Positions 1 through 4,482 of a stretch of DNA of 6,266 bases are shown piece by piece. Under the pieces are notes generated by a model. That model searched no databases. It had not been told where the DNA came from and saw only the letters and a program-made list of their open reading frames with translations. Both the position numbers and the translations under genes were made by a program. This stretch comes from an uncultured Oscillospiraceae bacterium (lineage in GTDB: Bacteria > Bacillota > Clostridia > Oscillospirales > Acutalibacteraceae): assembly GCA_905200265.1 (NCBI GenBank), contig CAJKJS010000091.1, forward strand, positions 1 to 6,266, read 5' to 3'. How positions within the stretch are numbered: the stretch's first letter is position 1; each line of letters begins with the position of its first letter.

Positions 1-2
1 TG

Positions 3-578
3 GCCCAGCGCCAGGCACTGGCGGCGGTGGGACAGTGTGAACTCATGTTTATTTACGATAAATTTTTCGGGGAATATAACCGCACAGTGGCGCAGGTGCT
101 GCTTACGGCCGACGTGTTGGAACGGCCGCACAGCCGCCAGAATGTAGAAAATACGTTTTCGGCTTTGATGGAGATGGGTGTGATTCCCGTGGTCAATGAA
201 AACGATACGGTGGCCGTCGACGAACTGGAAGGACCCAGCTTTGGCGATAACGATACGTTGTCGGCCATTGTGACAGAACTAACCGGAGCCGATTTATTGG
301 TCATCCTGACAGACATTGACGGGCTGTATGACAGCGATCCGCGCAAAGATCCACAGGCGAAACGAATCCCGTATGTGAAAACCATTACGCCAGACATTGA
401 AGCGCTGGCAGGGGGAGCCGGCAGTGCCCGGGGCACCGGCGGTATGATTACCAAAATTCGGGCTGCCCAGCGGGTGAATGCCCACGGTGTGCCCTGCTGC
501 ATTGTCAGTGGCAGCAACCCGGAGATTTTGTATGAGCTGCTGGCCGGGCGTCAGGTTGGAACAACTTTCGGCGTATAA
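3..578 (+). CDS. proB: Glutamate 5-kinase (gamma-glutamyl kinase), 5'-truncated by window edge, PUA-less form
   Basis: ProB phosphorylates L-glutamate with ATP to gamma-glutamyl phosphate, the first and feedback-controlled step of cytosolic proline synthesis. The frame is open from the left edge, reading AQRQALAAVGQCELM, which matches the family around residue 70-85 of E. coli ProB; about 70 N-terminal residues are therefore missing. The GTG at 27 is an internal Val, not a start. Visible family motifs are PVVNENDTVAV (glutamate-binding NEND, near 190-225), FGDNDTLSA (241-267), LTDIDGLYDSDPR (nucleotide-site region) and GTGGMITKIRAA (near 432-470). The protein ends at GTTFGV, which aligns with the end of the amino acid kinase domain (about residue 260 in E. 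coli). The C-terminal PUA domain of about 100 residues is absent, and the 33 nt before proA cannot encode it. Family assignment is certain from the motifs. Regulation cannot be judged because the promoter lies outside the window. Confidence 0.97.
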   Translation, partial: AQRQALAAVGQCELMFIYDKFFGEYNRTVAQVLLTADVLERPHSRQNVENTFSALMEMGVIPVVNENDTVAVDELEGPSFGDNDTLSAIVTELTGADLLVILTDIDGLYDSDPRKDPQAKRIPYVKTITPDIEALAGGAGSARGTGGMITKIRAAQRVNAHGVPCCIVSGSNPEILYELLAGRQVGTTFGV

Positions 579-597
579 AGATGATACCATAAAAAAT

Positions 598-603
598 GGG
601 GGG
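598..603 (+). promoter_or_regulatory. G-run ribosome binding site of proA
   Basis: A run of six G lies 8 nt upstream of the proA ATG at 612, in the 33-nt gap after proB. It is an unusual Shine-Dalgarno compared with the AGGAG sites of the other genes here. A nearby ATG at 605 is out of frame with proA, so the site supports the start at 612. Confidence 0.6.
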
Positions 604-611
604 AATGATCC

Positions 612-1853
612 ATGACAGCCTTGGAACAAATGGGACAGAAAGCCCGTGCAGCGGCGCGGGTGTTGGCTTCGGCCGGTGAAAAGAAGGACCGTGCCTTGTA
701 CCGGATTGCCGATGCGTTTCGAAAAGAAAGCGAAACGATCCGCAAGGCCAATGAACAGGACCTGGCAGCCGCCAAACAAAACGGCATGAGCCAATCCTTG
801 CTGGACCGGCTGACTTTGACACCCCAGCGGCTGGAAAGTATGGCGCAGGGGGTCGAGGAAGTGGCGGCCCAGCCTGACCCGGTGGGACTGGTACTGGAAG
901 GCGGCCGGCGCCCAAATGGGCTGATGATCGAAAAAATTACCGTACCCTTGGGGGTTATCGGTATGATTTATGAAGCTCGTCCCAATGTAACAGGAGATGC
1001 GGCGGCCCTTTGCCTAAAAGCCGGCAACGCCGTGATTCTGCGCGGCGGGAAAGAAGCGTTTCACAGTAACCAGGCTATCGCCAATGCTATGCGTGCCGCG
1101 CTGGCTGAAACCGGCTTGCCCGAAGATTGTGTGCAACTGGTGCAGGATGTAAGCCGGCAGTCGGCAATTGAAATGATGGAATTGACCGGATACTTAGATG
1201 TCCTGATTCCCCGGGGCGGGGCCGGACTTATTCAGTCGGTGGTAAAAAATGCCCGGGTGCCGGTTATTGAAACCGGAGTGGGAAATTGCCACGTCTATGT
1301 GGATAAAAAGGCAGATCTCGCCATGGCAGCGTCCATTATTGAGAATGCCAAAACGTCCCGGCCTTCTGTGTGCAATGCTATTGAAACGATTTTGGTCCAT
1401 AAAGATGTAGCCGAAAAAGCCCTGCCGCTGATTGCGGAAAAATTGGCTCCTCATCATGTGGAACTGCGGGGCTGCGAACGCACCCGGCAGATTTTACCCC
1501 AGGCAGTGCCTGCCACGGAAGAAGACTGGAAGACCGAATATCTAGACTATATCTTAGCCGTAAAAGTCGTCGACAGTCAGGAAGAAGCCATGGCGCATAT
1601 TGCCGCTTATGGTAGTGGCCACAGTGAAGCCATTGTCACGGATGACTATGCAGCGGCCGAAACATTTTTGAATACGGTAGACGCAGCGGCTGTATACGTC
1701 AATGCATCCACCCGGTTTACCGATGGCGGGCAGTTTGGGCTGGGGGCCGAAATCGGAATTTCCACCCAGAAGCTGCATGCCCGTGGCCCTATGGGACTGC
1801 GGCAGCTGACAACGACCAAATTCCTGGTGCGCGGCAGCGGCCAAATCCGTTGA
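612..1853 (+). CDS. proA: Glutamate-5-semialdehyde dehydrogenase (gamma-glutamyl phosphate reductase)
   Basis: ProA reduces gamma-glutamyl phosphate with NADPH to glutamate-5-semialdehyde, which cyclises to pyrroline-5-carboxylate, the precursor of proline. The 413-residue length fits the family (E. coli 417). Recognisable family segments are EARPNVTGDAAALCLKAGN (about residues 121-139), the following ILRGGKEA, IPRGGAGLIQSVV (about 199-211), the catalytic-cysteine segment RPSVCNAIETIL with Cys254 (codon at 1371-1373), GSGHSEAIVT, VYVNASTRFTDGGQFGLGAEIGIS in two parts, and the C-terminal HARGPMGLRQLTTTKF. The protein belongs to the aldehyde dehydrogenase superfamily, with an N-terminal NADPH-binding part, a catalytic part around the cysteine and an oligomerisation tail. 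It follows proB by 33 nt on the same strand, the usual proBA operon order, and both enzymes act in sequence on an unstable phosphate intermediate. No truncation or missing key residue is seen. Confidence 0.98.
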   Translation: MTALEQMGQKARAAARVLASAGEKKDRALYRIADAFRKESETIRKANEQDLAAAKQNGMSQSLLDRLTLTPQRLESMAQGVEEVAAQPDPVGLVLEGGRRPNGLMIEKITVPLGVIGMIYEARPNVTGDAAALCLKAGNAVILRGGKEAFHSNQAIANAMRAALAETGLPEDCVQLVQDVSRQSAIEMMELTGYLDVLIPRGGAGLIQSVVKNARVPVIETGVGNCHVYVDKKADLAMAASIIENAKTSRPSVCNAIETILVHKDVAEKALPLIAEKLAPHHVELRGCERTRQILPQAVPATEEDWKTEYLDYILAVKVVDSQEEAMAHIAAYGSGHSEAIVTDDYAAAETFLNTVDAAAVYVNASTRFTDGGQFGLGAEIGISTQKLHARGPMGLRQLTTTKFLVRGSGQIR

Positions 1854-1856
1854 GAA

Positions 1857-1861
1857 AGGAG
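1857..1861 (+). promoter_or_regulatory. AGGAG ribosome binding site that decides the start of the membrane-protein gene
   Basis: AGGAG sits just after the proA stop. It is 4 nt from a GTG at 1866 and 7 nt from the in-frame ATG at 1869. The 7-nt spacing and the ATG favour initiation at 1869. The difference is a single residue. Confidence 0.6.
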
Positions 1862-1868
1862 TACCGTG

Positions 1869-2828
1869 ATGACGTCTGACCACGAAGAGAAAAAGGAGCG
1901 CGGGCAGGAAAATTCCACGGTAGAGAATGATTACCGTAGTTTTCACGCCAAAGAGGCCGAGCATTTTTCTTCCCTGAATGAAACCACCCGGGTGCTGCGC
2001 AATGCGCTGGATCATGCGCGCGAAGGGTTGGAAGAGAAGAAGCAGGAGGATCCGGAATGGGATGACTTTCTTTCGCAGGAAGAGGAAGAAGAGGGGGCTC
2101 GTGAGGAAGACGCCCTGAAAAAAGAAGGGGAAAACGAAGAAGAGGTTCTCTCCGAAGAGGAAATCGAAGAACAGCAGGCGCGTGCTCGCCGGCACCGCCG
2201 GCGCCGGGGGACGATGGCTGCCGGTATCATTGTGCTGTTGTTTGCGCTGATTGGCGTAGGGTATGTGGCCACTTCTTTGGTACAGTACATCTATGGGGTG
2301 GTAACCGATGACAGTGCCTTGCGGGCCTATGACGATAGGATAAAACCCGTGGTTATGCAAGATCCGGAACCGTTTGAATCCTGGGAAGACCTGGATAAAG
2401 AAAAGGTGCTGATGGCTGCTATTTGGAAAGAAATTCAAAGCGATGACACCTTTACCTATGACGATACGGGGCGCACCATTATCTCCTATGCGCGGGTATT
2501 GCGGGCGGCTCGCAGTCTGTTTGGGGAAGAATGCGAAATTGATCCCTCCGTGCTGGGGGATGATAGCTACGTGAGCTATAATGAGGAAACTAACGCCTTT
2601 CATGTGACGCCCTATACCGATACCACCAGCTATACACCCTATACGGTCAGCGAAAGCAAGGAAGGCGACGAAACGATTTTACGAGTCGGATACGTGTCGG
2701 CGCTGGACGAATGGCGTACCGGTGAAAACTCGGAGGTGACCGAACCTTCCCCGGTGAAGTACATGCTGTATGTACTGAAAACGGATGAGGAAGGACAAAC
2801 CTATTTGGCGGCGGTTCGCAGCGAATAA
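1869..2828 (+). CDS. Hypothetical single-pass membrane protein with acidic cytoplasmic region
   Basis: I do not recognise this protein. Using the ATG at 1869 it has 319 residues (GTG 1866 would add one). Residues 1-50 are polar. Residues about 51-103 are very rich in Glu, with some Asp and Lys, and probably disordered or coiled coil. An Arg/His cluster (RARRHRRRRG, about 105-114) directly precedes one hydrophobic segment at about 115-138. By the positive-inside rule the N-terminus is cytoplasmic and the C-terminal 180 residues are outside. The outer part starts with a helical-looking segment (VLMAAIWKEIQSDDTF, YARVLRAARSLFGEECEID) and continues with Thr/Tyr/Ser-rich, probably beta-rich sequence ending in KYMLYVLKTDEEGQTYLAAV. 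There is one Cys (about 202) and no catalytic motif that I can see. It starts 15 nt after proA on the same strand, so it is likely cotranscribed with proBA, but nothing links it to proline metabolism. A cell-envelope or sporulation role is possible and unproven. Confidence 0.85.
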   Translation: MTSDHEEKKERGQENSTVENDYRSFHAKEAEHFSSLNETTRVLRNALDHAREGLEEKKQEDPEWDDFLSQEEEEEGAREEDALKKEGENEEEVLSEEEIEEQQARARRHRRRRGTMAAGIIVLLFALIGVGYVATSLVQYIYGVVTDDSALRAYDDRIKPVVMQDPEPFESWEDLDKEKVLMAAIWKEIQSDDTFTYDDTGRTIISYARVLRAARSLFGEECEIDPSVLGDDSYVSYNEETNAFHVTPYTDTTSYTPYTVSESKEGDETILRVGYVSALDEWRTGENSEVTEPSPVKYMLYVLKTDEEGQTYLAAVRSE

Positions 2829-2833
2829 ACCAG

Positions 2834-3118
2834 TTACAGTAGTAAAAATAAAAGGGAAAAGATCAAGCCGGGGTCACGTTCATCTTCGCTGAGCAAAAGA
2901 AGTAGGGTTAGGATCAGGGCTCGGTCTTTTTCTTTCAGTAACGTTTCCAGCCCGCCTGCCGGCGGGGGCGATGGGGCATCGCCCTGAGAAAGTGGTTCTT
3001 CCTTTTGGGAAGTGGGTTCCTCCCGTTCGGGTTCCGTATGGCGCCGGGCCCGGTTTTGCATATCGCGTACACGGCGCATGGCCTCTTCCTGCATGCGATG
3101 CAGATCTTCCTGGGGCAT
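2834..3118 (-). CDS. Small hypothetical protein with leucine-rich hydrophobic C-terminus
   Basis: This is the last gene of the minus-strand trio and encodes 94 residues. Residues 1-26 form a charged, probably helical segment (MPQEDLHRMQEEAMRRVRDM), residues 27-56 are a Glu/Pro/Ser/Gly linker, and the C-terminus holds two short hydrophobic runs, ALILTLLLLL (67-76) and LIFSLLFLLL (85-94), joined by SEDERDPG. The hydrophobic runs are shorter than normal membrane spans, so they could form a re-entrant hairpin, lie on a membrane surface or pack as a helical hairpin. The ATG at 3118-3116 has AGGAG (3129-3133) 10 nt upstream. I recall short clostridial proteins with similar Leu-rich endings, all uncharacterised; no function is assigned. 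It lies 30 nt after the preceding gene, and its stop is only 5 bp from the stop of the converging membrane-protein gene. Confidence 0.8.
   Translation of the reverse strand: MPQEDLHRMQEEAMRRVRDMQNRARRHTEPEREEPTSQKEEPLSQGDAPSPPPAGGLETLLKEKDRALILTLLLLLSEDERDPGLIFSLLFLLL
2951..2984. repeat. Two adjacent GC-rich hairpins inside a linker-coding stretch
   Basis: CCCGCC (2951-2956) and GGCGGG (2961-2966) form a 6-bp stem with a 4-nt loop. GGGCGATG (2966-2973) and CATCGCCC (2977-2984) form a perfect 8-bp stem with a 3-nt loop. The stems share G2966, so the two can nearly coexist side by side. They fall in the Asp/Ala/Pro/Ser/Gly linker of the 94-residue protein. A role is not known. Confidence 0.65.
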
Positions 3119-3123
3119 GGGAC

Positions 3124-3136
3124 TTTTTCTCCTTTC
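3124..3136 (-). promoter_or_regulatory. Ribosome binding site region of the 94-residue protein, identical to that of the upstream gene
   Basis: On the minus strand this reads GAAAGGAGAAAAA, with AGGAG 10 nt from the ATG at 3118. The same 13 nt occur at 3540-3552 before the 128-residue gene. The repetition supports both starts and the minus-strand reading of the block. Confidence 0.65.
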
Positions 3137-3148
3137 TGGTGGGATGGA

Positions 3149-3535
3149 TTACCCCAGCAACCCGGAAAACAGCCCTTTTTGCCTTAGCAGAGGCAAAAGC
3201 CGCATGAGTTGCATGAGCCGCAGGGCTTCATCCACTTTTTTCTGGCGCTGAGGGGCTAACAGAGGGCGAAGAGCCCGCAAAAGGCGGGTGCTGTCGTCTT
3301 CCTGCCGGACCGAAGAAAGCAACGGCATTAACCGGGTTACGGTTTGCAGTGTATGACTGTCTAAAGCAGCCGGCATAGGTTGGCTGGCAGGAGCCGCCGG
3401 TGCGGTGCTAGGGGGCACCGCACCGGTGGGAATGGCATCACCTACCCCTAACGAGGCAGCCAGGTTGCGAATACGCTCCATGCTTTGCGGATCACGGAGA
3501 ATGGCGCCCAGCTGTTCGCTTAAGGGTTCATCCAT
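3149..3535 (-). CDS. Hypothetical helical protein with Ala/Pro-rich linker, middle gene of the minus-strand trio
   Basis: The gene encodes 128 residues. Residues 4-31 look helical and contain ILRDPQSMERIRNLAASLG. Residues about 32-58 are an Ala/Pro/Ser/Thr linker (GAVPPSTAPAAPASQP). The C-terminal domain (about 62-128) is rich in Leu and Arg: LMPLLSSVRQEDDSTRLLRA, then LRPLLAPQRQKKVDEALRL and MRLLPLLRQKGLFSGLLG. The pattern of basic amphipathic helices ending in a Leu/Gly tail is one I recall from uncharacterised proteins of Clostridia. No catalytic or metal-binding motif is visible. The ATG at 3535 has AGGAG (3545-3549) 9 nt upstream. The start overlaps the end of the preceding gene by 8 nt (ATGGATGA), which suggests translational coupling. 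Plus-strand reading frames in this area lack a comparable start context and are read as shadows. Confidence 0.82.
   Translation of the reverse strand: MDEPLSEQLGAILRDPQSMERIRNLAASLGVGDAIPTGAVPPSTAPAAPASQPMPAALDSHTLQTVTRLMPLLSSVRQEDDSTRLLRALRPLLAPQRQKKVDEALRLMQLMRLLPLLRQKGLFSGLLG
3397..3426. repeat. Perfect 12-bp inverted repeat inside the linker-coding stretch of the 128-residue protein
   Basis: CCGGTGCGGTGC (3397-3408) and GCACCGCACCGG (3415-3426) are exact reverse complements around a 6-nt loop (3409-3414). With one G-U pair the stem can extend to 3394-3429. It is the strongest hairpin I see in the window, and it lies in codons for the Ala/Pro-rich linker. No T-tract follows on either strand, so it is not a typical intrinsic terminator. 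Confidence 0.85.
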
Positions 3536-3782
3536 GGGGTTTTTCTCCTTTCATCAGTTGTTGAAGCAGCGCTTGCGCCTGAGGGGTGCGAAGCATTTTT
3601 TGGGCGGCCGCCGGGTCGCTTAATACCGTGCGCAGTTTTTCGGCTTCGGTGGGGGCTACATGTTGCAAGACCTGATCCAGCTGCCCTGTTTCGGCAGCAT
3701 TTTTCAGGTCATTGGGTTTTGTGCCCAGGGACCGGGCAGCAGCGGCTAGTAGTTTATCGAGGGGAAGATTTGGTTCGTTCAT
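3528..3782 (-). CDS. Small hypothetical helical protein, first gene of the minus-strand trio
   Basis: With the ATG at 3782-3780 the protein has 84 residues. An upstream in-frame GTG at 3791 would add three residues but lies only 1 nt from the AGGAG, so it is unlikely to be used. The sequence is almost entirely predicted helix: LPLDKLLAAAARSLGTKPND, then LKNAAETGQLDQVLQHVAPT, then LRTVLSDPAAAQKMLRTPQA and QALLQQLMKG. The phrase LSDPAAAQKMLRTPQ resembles the Asp-Pro helical repeats of STI1-like domains and echoes LRDPQSMERI in the next gene, so the two proteins may share a fold; this is inference. No membrane segment, signal peptide or catalytic motif is visible. It leads the probable operon, overlaps the next gene by 8 nt, and is divergent from the phosphoesterase gene. 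Function is unknown. Confidence 0.82.
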   Translation of the reverse strand: MNEPNLPLDKLLAAAARSLGTKPNDLKNAAETGQLDQVLQHVAPTEAEKLRTVLSDPAAAQKMLRTPQAQALLQQLMKGEKPHG

Positions 3783-3783
3783 T

Positions 3784-3811
3784 TTGATCACGCTCCTTTT
3801 TGCTTTATCAT
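3784..3811 (+). promoter_or_regulatory. Candidate promoter of the phosphoesterase gene
   Basis: TTGATC (3784-3789) and TATCAT (3806-3811) are separated by 16 nt and resemble a vegetative -35/-10 pair (4 of 6 and 5 of 6 matches). Transcription would start near 3818, before the AGGAG at 3843-3847. The -10 overlaps the candidate -10 of the divergent minus-strand promoter. Confidence 0.3.
3793..3797 (-). promoter_or_regulatory. AGGAG ribosome binding site that decides the start of the 84-residue protein
   Basis: On the minus strand AGGAG is 10 nt from the ATG at 3782 and only 1 nt from the in-frame GTG at 3791. The spacing excludes the GTG and supports the shorter protein. Confidence 0.65.
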
Positions 3812-3837
3812 CTTATGCAGTAGGAGCTAAAACCATG
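3810..3837 (-). promoter_or_regulatory. Candidate promoter of the minus-strand trio, weakly like a sporulation sigma-E site
   Basis: On the minus strand CATAAGAT (3817-3810) fits the CATAnnnT core of sigma-E -10 elements. An ATG (3835-3833 side) sits 16 nt upstream where the -35 ATA would be expected, so one base differs. Transcription would start near 3803 and give a leader of about 20 nt containing the AGGAG. The match is partial and rests on reading by eye. Confidence 0.25.
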
Positions 3838-3857
3838 AAAAAAGGAGACATTCGATC

Positions 3858-4322
3858 ATGCGTGTTTTAGTTGTATCGGACACACACGGTGATGTGTATG
3901 CCCTACAACAGGCGGTTTTGCGGCAGCCAAAAGCCGAAGTGGTGATTCATCTGGGGGATGGGTATGACGATTGGCAGCAGGTGAAACTGCAATTTTCCGA
4001 AAAAGCCTTTTATGGGGTAAAAGGCAACAATGATTGGGGCTGTATGGCCCCACTGGACGATGAGATTTATTTGCTAAAAAAGCATATATTCTATACTCAT
4101 GGTCATACACATCATGTAAAATACGGATTGTATGATTTGGTGAGTGACGCCCGCAGCCTGAAAGCAGATGTCGTATTGTTTGGACATACCCATCAGTCGG
4201 AATGCCGGTATGAAGATGGACTTTATATTCTCAATCCCGGTTCGCTGCATGGATCTATGGGTACCTTTGCCATTTTGGATATCACCCGGCAGGGCATTGT
4301 ACCTACGATTTTAAAGCTGTAA
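3858..4322 (+). CDS. YfcE/MJ0936-family metallophosphoesterase
   Basis: This is a 154-residue calcineurin-like phosphoesterase of the compact YfcE/MJ0936 (Metallophos_2) family, cytosolic and probably dinuclear-metal dependent; characterised members cleave phosphodiesters such as bis-pNPP, and the natural substrate is usually unknown. All metal-site motifs are present in order: SDTHGD (Asp8, His10), LGDGYDD (Asp34), GNND (Asn58 region, 56-59), THGH (His81, His83) and FGHTH (His110, His112), followed by the family's NPGS (126-129). The length is close to the family's usual 150-185 residues. The ATG at 3858 has AGGAG (3843-3847) 10 nt upstream. In many Firmicutes such a gene lies next to rdgB and rph, but neither is seen here. 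It stands alone between divergent small genes and a mutase with its own promoter. Confidence 0.95.
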   Translation: MRVLVVSDTHGDVYALQQAVLRQPKAEVVIHLGDGYDDWQQVKLQFSEKAFYGVKGNNDWGCMAPLDDEIYLLKKHIFYTHGHTHHVKYGLYDLVSDARSLKADVVLFGHTHQSECRYEDGLYILNPGSLHGSMGTFAILDITRQGIVPTILKL

Positions 4323-4341
4323 GAAGCGGGCAAAATGGCTC

Positions 4342-4387
4342 CGGGCTATCAGCCCGTACCCCTTCGGCATATTGACATTGCCGGGGT
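4342..4387 (+). repeat. Two hairpins downstream of the phosphoesterase gene
   Basis: CGGGCT (4342-4347) and AGCCCG (4351-4356) form a perfect 6-bp stem with an ATC loop. Directly after it, ACCC (4358-4361) plus CGGC (4365-4368) can pair with GCCG (4380-4383) plus GGGT (4384-4387), leaving a 3-nt bulge and an 11-nt loop. Neither is followed by a T-tract. They may protect the 3' end of the phosphoesterase mRNA or be part of a larger structure; I do not recognise a known riboswitch. Confidence 0.55.
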
Positions 4388-4400
4388 GAAATGATATCCT
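4372..4400 (+). promoter_or_regulatory. Probable vegetative promoter of the phospho-sugar mutase gene
   Basis: A perfect TTGACA (-35, 4372-4377) lies exactly 17 nt from TATCCT (-10, 4395-4400), which is preceded by TGA, an extended -10 (TGn). The expected start is near 4407, giving a 5' leader of about 75 nt. The -35 lies in the loop of the preceding hairpin. This is the best sigma-A-type promoter I see in the window. Confidence 0.6.
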
Positions 4401-4410
4401 TAAGTTGTAT

Positions 4411-4436
4411 AAAAAGGAGAAAACAGCCTCCTTTTT
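4411..4436 (+). terminator. Terminator-like hairpin in the leader of the phospho-sugar mutase gene
   Basis: AAAAAGGAG (4411-4419) and CTCCTTTTT (4428-4436) form a perfect 9-bp stem with an 8-nt loop, with the T-run as its 3' arm and an A-run as its 5' arm. It could end transcripts from the phosphoesterase gene. Because it lies just downstream of the probable start near 4407, it may also act as a 5' leader hairpin or attenuator for the mutase gene. The stem has only four G-C pairs, so termination strength is uncertain. Confidence 0.5.
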
Positions 4437-4482
4437 GTGGGGTTAAGAATTCAGAAAAACAGGAAAGGACCGTGACCATTCA

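Noticed and set aside
27..29. GTG as the start of proB
   Set aside because: The frame continues upstream with AQRQALAA, which matches internal ProB sequence before AVGQ; the Val is internal and the gene is cut by the window edge.
53..915. Several minus-strand open frames opposite proB and the start of proA
   Set aside because: Products are Pro/Ser/Arg-rich without motifs and lie opposite conserved enzymes.
2040..2175. Purine-rich repeat tract as a tandem repeat or regulatory element
   Set aside because: It is explained by Glu/Lys codons (GAA, GAG, AAA, AAG) of the acidic region and has no regular repeat unit.
1554..2603. 349-codon minus-strand open frame spanning the end of proA and the membrane-protein gene
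   Set aside because: It crosses two plus-strand genes in their codon register, and its product is low-complexity Phe-rich sequence opposite the Glu-rich tract; a shadow.
2971..3251. Three overlapping plus-strand open frames opposite the 94- and 128-residue genes
   Set aside because: None has a ribosome binding site at a sensible distance, products look random, and the minus-strand genes have good AGGAG sites and operon spacing.
3405..3623. 72-codon plus-strand open frame across the overlap of two minus-strand genes
   Set aside because: No ribosome binding site and no recognisable protein; it is opposite the better supported minus-strand pair.
4342..4440. A known riboswitch before the mutase gene
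   Set aside because: Hairpins are present, but I could not match any conserved riboswitch core by eye; called only as structure.
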